From Artemia franciscana (lineage: Eukaryota > Arthropoda > Branchiopoda > Anostraca > Artemiidae), in NCBI RefSeq assembly GCF_032884065.1, contig NC_088880.1, forward strand, positions 33,916,008 through 33,980,007: 64,000 nt of DNA. Reading direction: 5' to 3'. Below are positions 10,187 through 21,240 of this stretch, in pieces. Position 1 is the stretch's first letter, and every line of letters begins with the position of its first letter. The translations under genes and the position numbers were made by a program. The notes below the pieces were generated by a model. It searched no databases. It had not been told where the DNA came from and worked only from the letters and a program-made list of their open reading frames with translations.

Positions 10187-12073
10187 ATGCAACAAAACAC
10201 AAATATTAGCCTCAGAACTCGGAACGATTTTTTGAAAGTTAGTAAGTGTAAAAGTCGTTGTTTTCTTTGCCAAGATCATTTTGTCCCACGGACTTCTGTT
10301 AAAAGTACATTGTATAATAAAAATTTTGCATGCAAGTTACGTGGTAATGTTAATTGTAGAACAACCAATGTAATTTACCTATTAGAATGTAATAAATGCT
10401 GCCTACAATATGTAGGGGAAACAACTAATAATATATATAAAAGATTTTCTGGACATAAGACAACAGTTAATAATGAAAAAACCAATAACTATCTAGTTCA
10501 ACATTGTAATAATGGTAAATGTTCCATATCAGATATAACTGTCACAATTTTAGAAAATTTAGAATTAGAAAATTTAAATAAACAAGAGAAGAATAATAGA
10601 CTACGTAAACAGGAGGATTTCTGGATCAATACTCTTGGTACAGCTTATCCTTTTGGGCTAAATGATCGTGTAGCAAAATATGGTGACATGTCTCATGTTG
10701 TTGTTAAATGTATTGATGGTTCTATGGACAATCCTTCTTTTACTTGTCCTACTAAATGTAAAAAACGATCGAGAGGACATAGGAAAAATAATAGAAAAAA
10801 TGAATTAGATGTACATATGCTTTCTATAGATCTATGCCAGCTACTTGAATCTAGGGGTATGATTTCTGTAATAAAATGTCTAAATAATTTATCCAAGAGG
10901 AATTTAATCAAACTTTTCTGGATTGTTAAGAATAATACAGCTCTTGATTATAATTTTAAAGTAATATGTGATACAATTTGCATTATAACTAAAACGAAAT
11001 TTATTTCAAAAAAGAAAAAGTTCGATAAGATTAGTAATAAGGATAACAGATTATATTTACCTATTAATTTTACTTGTAAGCAGATTGAAGATATTAATTT
11101 ACCAGAAATCTTAAATCAGCGGCATCTGAAACAGGCCCTTCCTAGTAATTTGAATTATAATGATAGTCCAGTTTTAACTTATAAATTTTCAAAAACTATT
11201 GGGCAAATTATTTTTAATTATAATTTAATACTAAAAAGACTAGATAGTGATATAAATTGGAAACCGGTTTGTAATTGTAAGCAACTTGGTCCATTTGTAA
11301 ATCCTACTTACAAACATGTTATAACAGGGGACTTGTCAATAATAAAGCAAGATGATCTTCAAATTATAATGAATAAAGGGGCTAATTTCCGTCTTTCTCA
11401 TCATCTGAAAACATCGAGTGTTCTTGATGGCTTGGAAAATGATTTTGATTTATTTATTGATAAGTGGTGTAAGAAAGAGAATAAAAATAAAGAGAGTTTT
11501 CAAAGTTGGAAGAATTTAATTATTAGTAGAATAAGAAATAAAATATATTCTAACTTAAAAAATAGTAACACTAAATCATTATTTTATAATGCGAAGATTA
11601 AACAAGCAATTGCTAATCTAAAGAATGAATTTGTAATTGTGCCAGTGGATAAAGCTAATAATAATTTTGCCATAATTTGTCAGAAGCTGTATTGTGATAT
11701 CTTAAAAAGGGAGTTATGCACAACTAATGTTTACGAAAAGGTAAATATAGAGGATGAGAATTTAATTGAAAAGACTGAAGAAATACTTTTTAAAAATTTT
11801 AATATTAAAATAAATGACAATGATAAAAAGTTCCCTTTCCTATATTGGACTGTAAAATTTCATAAGAATCCCCCTAAACCACGGTTTATTGCTGGAGCAG
11901 CTAAATGTCCAACCCGCATTGCTGCTACTGACCTCTCTTTAATTTTAAAGGAAATTGTAAATAAACTTAAAACCTATTGTTCTGGTATTAAAAAATTTTC
12001 GAATTTTAATCCATATTGGAGTGTTAATAATTCACTGCAGGTGATACGATTCTTTAACAATGGTTTCAGCTAA
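10187..12073 (+). CDS. Naiad-like PLE protein, endonuclease and RT N-terminal part
   Basis: 628 codons from ATG to a stop caused by a frameshift. Residues 21-60 hold several Cys (CKSRCFLC, then CKLRGNVNC) of the Cys/His cluster found in PLE endonucleases. VIYLLEC (62-68) and QYVGET (74-79) are the 'GIY' and 'YIG' strands, followed by Arg85, His90 and the catalytic-type Glu in RKQEDFWI (140-147). A long basic linker follows, then the diagnostic CxC motif (PVCNCKQLGPF, Cys362 and Cys364). NKGANFRL (396-403), VPVDKANNNFAI and the FLYWTVKFHKNPPKPR block correspond to the early RT motifs. The polymerase continues in another frame from 12060. Function in life: nicks target DNA and reverse-transcribes the element RNA. 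Base composition is as AT-rich as the surroundings. Confidence 0.85.
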   Translation: MQQNTNISLRTRNDFLKVSKCKSRCFLCQDHFVPRTSVKSTLYNKNFACKLRGNVNCRTTNVIYLLECNKCCLQYVGETTNNIYKRFSGHKTTVNNEKTNNYLVQHCNNGKCSISDITVTILENLELENLNKQEKNNRLRKQEDFWINTLGTAYPFGLNDRVAKYGDMSHVVVKCIDGSMDNPSFTCPTKCKKRSRGHRKNNRKNELDVHMLSIDLCQLLESRGMISVIKCLNNLSKRNLIKLFWIVKNNTALDYNFKVICDTICIITKTKFISKKKKFDKISNKDNRLYLPINFTCKQIEDINLPEILNQRHLKQALPSNLNYNDSPVLTYKFSKTIGQIIFNYNLILKRLDSDINWKPVCNCKQLGPFVNPTYKHVITGDLSIIKQDDLQIIMNKGANFRLSHHLKTSSVLDGLENDFDLFIDKWCKKENKNKESFQSWKNLIISRIRNKIYSNLKNSNTKSLFYNAKIKQAIANLKNEFVIVPVDKANNNFAIICQKLYCDILKRELCTTNVYEKVNIEDENLIEKTEEILFKNFNIKINDNDKKFPFLYWTVKFHKNPPKPRFIAGAAKCPTRIAATDLSLILKEIVNKLKTYCSGIKKFSNFNPYWSVNNSLQVIRFFNNGFS

Positions 12074-12947
12074 AAGAATTGAGTCTTTCGATTATGCGAC
12101 AATGTATACTAATTTATCACTTAATGTAGTGTTTGATAATTTAAAAACTGTTATCAAGAAATCTTTCCTCTTATCTAGTAAAAGGTTCTTAAAAATAGAC
12201 ATTTATAATAAAAAAGCTATATGGACAAATTGCTTTAATACTACAGTTAACTTGAGATGTTACAGCTTGGATATGATTTTTGAGTTATTAGAATTTGTTT
12301 TATACAATACTTATATAAGATTTGGGGGTGATTTGTACAAGCAAATTGTGGGAATTCCCATGGGGGGGAATGCCAGCCCATTTATAGCTGACTTGTTTTT
12401 AAGTCAACTAGAATATAAATATATGATGGATAGGAATAATCCAATTAATTTAAAACATGCTTTGTCAAATAATAAAAGATATTTAGATGATATTTTGGTC
12501 TTAAATTGTAAGGATTTCATTGATATTTCTAAAAATATATATCCATCAGAGCTTATTCTTGAGCCTAGTCATGGCGCTGGTCATGAAGATCATTTCTTAG
12601 ATTTAAATATTAATATTTGTGATAATAATAAATTAAGTTTTAAAATGTATAATAAAACGGATGATTTTGATTTTGAAGTGATTAATTTCCCATTCCCTGA
12701 AAGTAATATACACTCAAATATCACATATTAAGTGTTTTTCTCACGGTTACTTCGTTATGCAAGGATTTGTAGTAATTATATTGATTTTAAAAATAGATGT
12801 AAAATCTTAAGCCAAAAATTGATGTCACGAGGTTTTTCTGCAAATAAATTAACTTGGCAATTTAAAAAATTTAGTTTTCATTATAACGAACTTTTAAATA
12901 AATATCAAAAGAATTACCTAGAAATACTTAAAGAAATTTTCAACTAA
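12060..12947 (+). pseudogene. Naiad-like PLE reverse transcriptase, C-terminal part, with one stop
   Basis: Directly continues the previous frame after a single-base shift. RT motif A is SFDYATMYTNLS (first catalytic Asp at residue 11 counted from 12060), motif B is GIPMGGNASPFIADLFL (98-114) and motif C is RYLDDIL (140-146). The DHFLDLNINI block is the next conserved strand. An in-frame TAA at 12729-12731 interrupts the thumb; the frame reopens at once as VFFSRLLRYARICSNY, a strongly conserved PLE segment, and runs to TAA at 12945-12947. TAA is not a selenocysteine codon, so this is ordinary damage and not the UGA recoding described for some Naiads of spiders and clams. The copy therefore cannot make full-length protein. 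Confidence 0.85.
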
Positions 12948-13285
12948 TTTCGGAGGTTCGAGAAATGTTGTCGCAGCGCCATTTATTTTGAATTGTGTTT
13001 CTAATTGAGCGGATTTTCTTAAAAATTAGCCACATGGTAAAGATGAGTTCTATAATTGTTTAGTTTATTCAGGTTTTTTGCAATGTGTTAATATTTGTGA
13101 TTTGGTAAAATTTATAATATTTAGTTTACCTATTGTTGCTAAAGGGAGGGATATATTAACAGGATAAGCTTGTTTTGGTTTTACTTGGTTGTTTTACATT
13201 TGCTGTTTTTTTTTTCTTTCATAGGCATATGTTTTGGGGGTGATACCTGACGCGGGGATGCCATGGATATTCTGTGGTAGCCACA

Positions 13286-13670
13286 ACACTGTGCTGGGTA
13301 GAGAATTTAGAGTGGCGAAACCCTATATAGGCCAGTGTATTCTCCTGATGAGCCCTTATGTTGGGTGTTGCCTCTGAATTATTTGTCTATATTATTTTTT
13401 CTATTGTTTGGTGAATGACGACTTATACTTATTGACGACATGACTGCCTGTCCATGGATTGTTCTTTATGGTTGATTGTGTGTGGCTATGCTGTTTGACC
13501 TATGTGATTGTATGGATGAGTAGGGTTAAGGCCTCATTCAAGTGCTTGTCTATATTAATCACTAATTTAGGAAAACAGTCTTCCTTTTCTCCTTCTGTCT
13601 CTCTTTTTTTTTCTTCTTTTTTTTGTGTGTGTTTGTGCTGTTGCATTGGTGATTTCTCTTTTCATGATAT
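13286..13670 (+). repeat. Downstream pseudo-LTR of the Naiad-like element
   Basis: Copy of 9533-9932 with few base changes (for example TTATGTTGGG for TTATATTGGG at the loop near 13356-13365) and a shorter T/C tract. The hammerhead-like layout recurs at 13298-13372 with the same GTTG box. The near identity suggests a rather recent insertion. Confidence 0.85.
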
Positions 13671-15729
13671 AAGCAAATTTTTTTGATGAGTTTCCTAAAG
13701 ATTTTTTGTACCCCCCCATCCCTAAAAAATCTCTCCAAACAAAAATCTTGGATGCACCCTTGGCGCCTACAACCCTTCAAACGACAAAAACACATGAGAG
13801 CAGCATAATTTCGCAATATGTTAAAAACCTTTGCCCTTTTACAAAATACTTATTAAAAATAAAAATAATTTTGCAGGAGAACCCAATAAAGATTGGTACC
13901 CAGCACTTACCCAGTACCAATAAAGATGTTTCTCTGATTTCCAATCTTAATCAGTTTAAACATTAATTAGGAAGAAGAAAAAATAGCACTAACATTGAAA
14001 AATCTGCACACAGATACACAAGCGTTCAACAAATATTGAAAAGGTAAACTATGTTAGCGTTTGTACTTAATTTTGGAAAAAGACATGATGCAACTCCTTT
14101 TCAACAATTATATTCTGAGTGCTCATAATCAAACACCGAGGAGCTAGCCACTCTTAATAAAGAATCTAACTCACTCAATAATTTCGTTAAAAAAACCGAT
14201 GAATTGAATCCCTCCCACCCCCCCCAAAAAAAAATAACGACTTCATTACCTCATAAACGGCCACCAAATAATGACAATGTCACTATTTATTCGAGCCCAT
14301 TTCAATGCGACACTTGCTTCATCCCGAATAGCACACTCCCCCACGCCATCTTCAACGCACTTTGCAACACACATATTATTAACATTCTACTGTACACGGC
14401 ACACTCTCGCCAAGTTTGGCACACACCCCAAAGTTTGCACAATTAAAAGTGGATCACCCCTCATATAAATATAACGATCGTCAAACAATGGCAGAACTAG
14501 GATTTTTTTTGTCTTTTTTCATGAGAATTTTTCATGAGAAATCCACTTTCTTTTATGTATGCATGAGAGATTGTGATTGAGGATTGAAAAATAATCTATT
14601 ACCTAAGAGGCATAGTATAAGGGTTTGTTTGTCGGATTTTATTTCATTCTGGTCTCTTTTTGGAAATATAACTGGTATACTATTCAAACTTGATCAGTGG
14701 TGTTTACTGGACTGGGGGGGGGGGGTCCCCTAAATTTTGCATAGTATATTTTTTTTGTATTTTCATTGACATTTTGCGGGGCTATTTTCGTCAAAATATA
14801 AAAAAGACCCCTTCCCCTACATTTCCGTAAATTGATGCAACTAAACTAGATATATAAAATTTTATAAAGCATAATCTTAGACTCACGAGAACAGCTATAG
14901 AAAATTTCCCAGTCTCTCCCCCCCCACCCCAAAAAGTCGGATATACACAAAAAGCCTATGAGGAGGAACTTTGCGAGTGAGTAGAAAGCGAGCCCTACAA
15001 GTGAGCTTCAGCGTACCCTGTGTTTACAGACGCGTGAATGATCTATGTTTCTCGTTGATATATTCTGTGAAACGTATTATTCGACCCCCTTCATGGTTGT
15101 CATTGGAGAAACATATTAGGCAGTCTGAATACTGGCGCTCACAATTCTACGGTCTACGGTTCTCTTTAAAGGAACACATTCGAACTGAACGTAACTTCTC
15201 TTTATCGGCTGATCCAAAATTTGAATTTCATGAACATTTGTCATTTTTATTCTCTCCTTTTTTCCTCTTTCCGGAGTAGAGGGTTTAAACGAACGTAGAC
15301 AGAGAAAATCAAACATGATTTTATAGATTGGTTAAGTGGAAACTTATCTTAAAATATTACGAAAATCAGGAATTTACTTTCAAAAATTTATCTTAAAAGC
15401 TTATAAAATTTAAAATATTTACAAAATTTAAAATTTTAATTATATTCAATAAAATATTTACAAAAATCAAATATTTGTCTTAAAATATTGCGAAAAATCA
15501 GGAATTCAATTACTAATGAAAAGAACTCCATATGTAGTTGGCAGCAGCAGTTATGGCAGCAGCAGGCGCAAAAAAACAAGAGCTAAGAGCTCATTTGGCA
15601 CTTGTGACGAGGCAAGAAGAGCTAAGAGCCAAGAGCTCATATGGTATGAGCTCTAACAAAATTCTAAGAATCAATAGATTGATTTAAAAGGAAAATCAGA
15701 GGCTTAATGCCGGTCAGGATTTAAAATGA
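13671..15729. other. No gene recognised
   Basis: Overlapping frames at 14204-14446 and 14271-14468 compete with each other and have biased Thr/Ser/Pro/His content without domains. The frame at 14971-15279 also lacks recognisable features. 15560-15650 repeats AGAGCTAAGAGC(C/T) and AGCTCAT short phrases. Nothing supportable as a gene. Confidence 0.5.
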
Positions 15730-16480
15730 GAGCTCTGAGTCACGATGTCCTTGTAAATATCAAAATTCATTAAGATCCAATCACCCACTCGTAAGTTATA
15801 AATACCTCCTTTTTTCTAATTTTTCCTCTCCCCTTAGCCCCCCAGATGGTCGAATCTGGGAAAACGACTTTATCAAGTCAATTTGTGCAGATCCCTGACA
15901 CGCCTACCAATTTTCATCGTCCTAGCACGTCCAGAAGCACCAAACTCACCAAATCCCTTAACCCCTCCCCCCGAACTCCCCCAAAGAGAGCGAATCCAGT
16001 ACGGTTCCGTCAATCACGAATCAAGGACATTTGCTTATCCTATCCAACAAGCTTCATCCCGATTCCTCCACTCCAAGTGTTTTCCAAGATTTCCCCCTTC
16101 AACCCCCCCCCCCCCCCCAATGTCAAAAGATCTGGCCGGGATTTGAAGTAAGAGCTTTTAGACATGAATTCCTTCTAAATATCAAATTTCATTAAGATCC
16201 GATCACCTATTCGTAAGATAAAAATACCCCAATTTTCACGTTTTCCAAGAATTTCAGTTTCCCCCTCCAATTCCCCCCAATGTCATAGGATCGGGTCGGA
16301 ATTTAAAATTAGAGCTTTAAAGCACAAGATCCTTCTAAATATCAAATTTCTTTAAGATCTTGTCACCCTTTCGTAAGTTACAAAAACCTCATTTTTCCAA
16401 ATTACAACCCCCCCTCAAACTTCACCAAAGAGAGCATATCCGGTCCGGTTATGTCAGTCACGTATCTTAGATAGGTTTTT
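15730..16480. repeat. Degenerate ~170-210-bp tandem units, C-rich on the plus strand
   Basis: The phrase AAATATCAAATTTCATTAAG followed by ATCC.ATCACC and TTCGTAAG recurs at about 15755, 16176 and 16346, with CCCCC-rich spacers between (one pure C run near 16100-16118). Two overlapping open frames in it are both artefacts of the Pro-coding C runs. Confidence 0.6.
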
Positions 16481-17689
16481 ATTCTTCTCATCCAGTTTCA
16501 TCCTGATCTCGCGAAGAGCTAACATTGTTAGATTGTTAAAAGCTGTTACCGGCGGAGCGCTGTCAAATTCAACAAATTAGTTCTGCTAAGTTATTTTCAC
16601 GACTCACAGTAGCAGCACCGAGAAAATTTTATATTGACCTAAAAACTTCATAATTTTCATGCAAGGAAAAGAAAAATCTTGAGAAATTATGATTTTTCTG
16701 AAGGAGTATACCTAAAATGTATCCGAGGTGCAAAATTTTGGTGCCCCGCACAAGAGACTGAATGAAGCATGCGAATTATAGTGAAATTACAAGAGTCATA
16801 CTATATAAAGTTTATGCTCTGCTGCAACAAACAGATTTAAATATAATAAGAGAAAAAAAGAAGGAAAAAGGCAAGAAACATAAGTAAAATTATCAAAAAT
16901 AATACACACAAAAAAATTTTAATATAAAACGCGATACGATTACTGCTTTAAACAGAAAATGACCGACTTCTATTATTTTCGGTGTTGTGTACTGTGCTTC
17001 AATTAGTATGCACCAATGGCAAGGATGGGGTCTATAATGCCACATCTTCTAGAGGCCCAAAAATTTAAATCAACTTAATTAAAAACTCGTCTCCAAAAAT
17101 AAAAAAAAAAAAAAACGACAGAGCAAAAAAAACGAAAAAAAACACCAGACAAAAAAAATCAAACAAAAGAGCTCTAAGAATGCGACCAGTAAATTTCTCT
17201 TTATGCTTCAATCAGTTTCAAAATTGCAATTTACAGACTGTTTATTGTGTATTTACTAATTAATCTTCAGCTTTGTTGGAATACATTGAGTTGTCTTGAA
17301 ATGCGCTGTGGATTTATCGCAGTTGCTTTACCAAAACAGAGCAATCGACTTCTAGCTTCCCTTATTATACTAAACATACTAAACATATTTATATATATAC
17401 TAAACATATACTAAACATATTTTCAAAAAGGGCCTCCAAAAAAGGAAAAGATAATGATAGCACTATTGTAGTCGTACGACCCAGTCGAATATAACCGGTT
17501 GGCCAGTGTCCAATAATAAATAATGATAAAAACAAATTAGTACCTCGCCTTCCTCAATAAATATGTTATAAGTTTTGCTGTAAATGACGCAATGTATTCA
17601 GTCTCCAAAACATTCCAAATACCAAATTTAGGAGAAAAAAAATAAACGGGTGTAGTTTAAATTTGACAGTGTAAAAAACCCAAAACAAC
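16481..17689. other. No gene recognised
   Basis: AT-rich, with A-rich stretches at 17085-17165 and short ATACTAAACAT repeats near 17375-17425. No coding or RNA feature seen. Confidence 0.5.
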
Positions 17690-18100
17690 AACCAACTTTA
17701 AATAATTAAAATTTGAGCATTTTGACTCCACGCTTGGGAGCTTTTATCAACGAGAAAAAAAATTAAAGTTAAATTAAATTAAACGCAATATATAAAGAAA
17801 AAGACAAAAAAACACACACACAAAAATAAAACTCATATCTTAATAGCCTCCAAAATACTGCAAATTCTGTTTGCAATTTTTCTCTAAAAACAACAACAAA
17901 CTTTAAATAATAAAATTTGAATATTTTGACTCCACGCTCGGGAGCATTTATCAACGAGAAAAAAAATTAAATTAAATTTAACACAATATGTAAAGAAAAA
18001 GAGAAAAAAATACGCACACAAATACAGAAATATAATTAAACTCATATCTTAATAGCCTCCAAAATACTGTAAATTCTGTTTGCAATTTTTCTCTCTAAAA
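17690..18100. repeat. Tandem pair of ~200-bp units
   Basis: Unit 1 (about 17690-17885) and unit 2 (about 17888-18100) share CATTTTGACTCCACGCT(T/C)GGGAGC, TTTATCAACGAGAAAAAAA and CATATCTTAATAGCCTCCAAAATACTG in the same order. The last phrase links them to the hairpin at 2947-2989. Confidence 0.65.
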
Positions 18101-18114
18101 TTCTGGAAACGGAA

Positions 18115-18287
18115 AACAAATGAACTAACGTCATTTTTATACAATCCTAATAGGCCTAAAGGGGTTAATACTAGATTTGCCTCTCACTCAATCGGATTAT
18201 CTGTCTTGGTTTTTTCTACAATTAGCCATGGCTTGATGCCCTCGCTTGAGATCTTCATACCAAAAAAAAAAAAAAAAAAAAAAAAAA
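18115..18287 (+). mobile_element. Short retroposon-like repeat ending in poly(A)
   Basis: The body (from about 18115) matches 43480-43625, sharing CTCACTCAATCGGA(T/C)TATCTGTCTTGG and ACAATTAGCCA(T/C)GGCTTGATGCCC. It ends in about 25 A (18262-18287), which the copy at 43 kb lacks. A 3' poly(A) fits retrotransposition by a LINE machinery. It is antisense to the flippase gene and its tail lies directly next to the last recognised exon. Confidence 0.55.
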
Positions 18288-18288
18288 C

Positions 18289-18391
18289 TCACGTGTTGCA
18301 AGTGGAATGATCCAAAAAGAATTTGTGCTCTATTGCAGCCTTTTCAATGTCACTAGGTGAGCAGGTTGTCAGCAAAACCTTTATAATGACC
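18289..18391 (-). CDS. ATP10-type P4-ATPase, probable C-terminal exon
   Basis: After a good acceptor (TTTATTTACAG) the exon starts with the one base needed to complete the codon split at the end of the 23655-23842 exon. It reads RVIIKVLLTTCSPSDIEKAA and on for 34 codons to TGA at 18289-18291. The segment corresponds to the cytosolic helix after M10 in P4-ATPases, where a PR....L....(R/S)P(T/S)D pattern is usual. Alternatively the exon is spliced at ACAC|GTGAGT (18293/18292) and a further exon lies downstream; ATP10 proteins usually have a longer tail, so this is quite possible. Support is the phase, the splice site and the weak motif. Confidence 0.55.
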
Positions 18392-19420
18392 CTGTAAATA
18401 AAATATTCAAATACATAATACATGTTTAACTAAACTCACTTCTTTAACCATACCCATCCCACTACCCCGAAGAATTTTGTAAGTTGGTCCTCCTCCTTCA
18501 CAAGATAAGCTCCTGCAAAGACTACTGAATAATGACATATGCAGTGACACTTGATTGTGTGCTGTTTATTGTCTAATTAAACTTCTAGGAGGAAAAACTA
18601 AAAATAATTTCAAATATGCATGGGGGCAGGAGCAAACAGCACATTTTACACCCAACTTTCCTAGATTTCCACTCATTTTTTTTTCTCCCTCTGTACATAA
18701 GCATTACTTTATTATGATTTTACCACAAGCAATCTGGTCCAATAATGGCTCGCCTCTTTCCTCGTTAGAAGCAGTTGATCCAGAATGAAGAAGCTAGACA
18801 ACATCCTTGACAATAAATGGTGTATAACCTGAAGATGAAGGAGAATAGCTTTTGCAACTTTACGACAACAGAAAGTTGTAACTTTTTAGAAATTGTCAAT
18901 TTTCAAATAAAATTGTTGTATACCATCACATGTTTAATGAATCATGCAAACGGCAAAAGAAGAATAAAATAAATATACAAGATTGACACATTTGCTGCTA
19001 CTATAATAATTTATAACTGAATCACCTCGAAACCCTTAATTAGAAAGACATCACGAAAAAAGGCAAAAGAAAAATAGAATCAACATGCAAAATTGATGTT
19101 GCTACTTCAGTAATACCCTTAATTAGAAAAACATCACGGAAGGAACACTAATATCACCTGCCGTTTCTCATGGATTTGCGTTGTTTCGCGGGTGTGATAA
19201 CCTCTTAACCCGAAAGAGAAAATTAGCTACACTTTAAACCGTGCTCAAAACGGAATTAACTGACTCTTAAAATTTCTTCTGTTTACGACACTAGTAAAAA
19301 TCCAAAACAAAAGAACTCATATGCAATAAACCATGCAAGTTTTTGAATACAAAATCAAAATTAAGAACTTACACCAAATAAAATTCCACTAACAAAGTGC
19401 TAAAAATGAAGAAAAGAAAA
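18392..19420. other. Intronic DNA (minus-strand gene), no other gene seen
   Basis: Lies in the 5.3-kb gap between the last two recognised flippase exons. Contains AACATCACGAAAAA-type short repeats near 19050 and 19135 (CCCTTAATTAGAAA twice). No domain-bearing frame. Confidence 0.45.
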
Positions 19421-19693
19421 AAACGGGTTTTAGTTTCGACAAAGCAGTGAACAAAAAATAAAATATAAAAACAAAACTACACTTTAACTAAAAAAATAAA
19501 AATATTCCGAATATTTCAGCCCCACGTCCGGGAGCCTTTCTCAATGAAAAAAAAAAATACTAAGGACAAAAAAAAAACAAAAAAAAAAACACGACAACTA
19601 ACAACACGAATTTTAATTTTTTTAGTTAAAGTGTAGTTTTGTTTTTATATTTTATTTTTTGTTCACTGCTTTGTCGAAACTAAAACCCGTTTT
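19421..19693. repeat. Long inverted repeat, ~84-bp arms
   Basis: The arm 19421-19504 starts AAAACGGGTTTTAGTTTCGA; its near-perfect reverse complement is 19610-19693. The ~105-base loop contains CCCCACGTCCGGGAGCCTTT, related to the CTCCACGCTCGGGAGC phrase at 17.7-17.9 kb. The right edge continues into GAAAAGCAGTGTGGTCTAAG, a phrase seen near 3168 as well. Reads as a fold-back element. Confidence 0.7.
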
Positions 19694-19884
19694 TTCTTTG
19701 CTAAATTTTTCGTAAATAGAAAAGCAGTGTGGTCTAAGAAATTATTTACTAACGAAGTGTCAGCAAAAACTCTCTTGTAAGAATTTGGTAGAAAAAATCT
19801 AGGAATTACAAAAAGGATAAGTTTTGTAATATTCCTGAAATCTACTTGTATATCCTAACTGTTGCGGTGAGATGCAACCATCCA

Positions 19885-20205
19885 ATACTACTACTGCTGC
19901 TGAAAACCTTCTGCGGCACAAAGCCACTGGAGGCCATTATAGCTACGAAAGCTCGCCCTCCACTCCAATCCATTCAAAGCTTCACTCATTACACTCTATA
20001 AAGTTCCAATTTCCTTGAAATCTTTCCTTAGGACCTATTCCCTCCTTCATTCAAAAGCGATCTGCTTTTCGTTCGGCCCCAGACAGATAGCCAAAATGAA
20101 AAATCTTTGGCAATCTGACATCCTTCATCCGTAAATCGTGTCCCAGCCATCTTAATCATTATTTTATTACAGCCCTAGAAAATGGAAAGGAACTACATTT
20201 TTCAA
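19885..20205 (-). mobile_element. RTE-like LINE 3' end
   Basis: The minus strand carries the RLGWEDVV-like and LGLRRL-like tail blocks of the RTE copies at 7.4 and 8.4 kb, with several breaks, and finishes in AGCAGCAGTAGTAGTA (plus strand TACTACTACTGCTGCT at about 19890-19910), the natural trinucleotide end. Lies in a flippase intron in the same orientation as the gene. Confidence 0.65.
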
Positions 20206-21240
20206 ACAGCTTGCTTGATGTTGGCAACCAGCCAATAGCTAATCTGAAAACTATGACGTGGTGTTATAGATCATATAGAGTGGTTAAGAGAATCGTTTCC
20301 TCAGAGCGGAAATTAGATCAGTCAGTTGGTTTTTTGAATAATCACAAGAAAGCATGCTTTTTTTCTTCTTTTTTTTGCATAAAGGCAGGCGACTATATCT
20401 CATAATATAAATTGCATTTAATCAGCAGATTCCAGGAAAAGGTGACAAACTTCAACGGTAGTTTGGTAAACATGCCAAATTAGTGGCAACTATACTTGTT
20501 AACTACATGGTAACTATTCCAGACAAGTTTGGTAAGGTTTGGTAAGTATATGTTTAGCCAAGAATTGGAGATTGAACCAGAATTTTAAGCAAACATTCTT
20601 TTACTGAAGGGGGGTGGGGCAAGGGGACTTAAAATTTTCGAGAAAGGAAGAATCTATTTTCTCTCTGGTTTTCAAATAACGCTGCAAACAACTGTTTTCT
20701 TCTTTCTGAAGCTTATCGTCCAACAGAATTTTCAGCTGGTTAGAATGAAATTTCAACAGTACCATCAACTATCTGGATCATCTGTATGTCAAGCCAAGTT
20801 ACACAACGCAGACATTCTTGGCTTTTTTTAATAATTAAATTGTACTAAAATGAACAAGGGCCACGAAAAAAACAAACTAAACGAATAGTAAAATAACAAA
20901 AAACGAACAAAAACAAAAGACAAAATAATATCAAACATGCGAACACGATCAGTCATAAACCACATAGAAAAGTGCTCTAAAATTTAATCCAAGTCTCGAA
21001 GATTTCCCAAATTCAAAATTTCCCCAAATATTTTTTTCTTCATTATTATTATCAATAAAATGATTTCCCAAGATTACCTCCCTAATTCAACCAATTATTT
21101 TACCTACAAAATACAAACGGTTTCCTTCAATATCTAAACATTGATAAAAAGTATCCAATAAAGCGCCATAGTAGAATCTTCTTCAATCAACAAAGCCCAA
21201 CACCAATGCCCAGCGGCAACGACAACGCTCAAGCGCATTT
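20206..21240. other. Intronic DNA, no gene recognised
   Basis: The small frame at 20211-20405 has no domain. Short GGTTTGGTAAG repeats near 20532-20545. Nothing else supportable. Confidence 0.45.

Larger units (their letters stand above)
9533..13670 (+). mobile_element. Naiad-like Penelope-like retroelement with pseudo-LTRs
   Basis: About 4.1 kb. Direct repeats of about 400 bp (9533-9932 and 13286-13670) flank a coding region whose domain order is GIY-YIG endonuclease, CxC linker, then reverse transcriptase. Canonical Penelope-like elements have the endonuclease at the C-terminus; the permuted order with a CxC motif is the published hallmark of the Naiad/Chlamys group. The copy is nearly intact: one frameshift near 12060-12073 and one in-frame TAA at 12729-12731 break it. 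Further copies of its pseudo-LTR occur at 24455-24806 (+) and 49226-49397 (-). No clear target-site duplication at the outer edges. Confidence 0.85.

Noticed and set aside
12729..12731. Recoded stop (selenocysteine) in the Naiad-like RT
   Set aside because: The codon is TAA, while selenocysteine uses TGA; no other in-frame TGA was noticed in the element.
14204..14468. Two overlapping open frames of 80 and 65 residues
   Set aside because: They overlap in different frames, have biased composition and show no domain or splice support.
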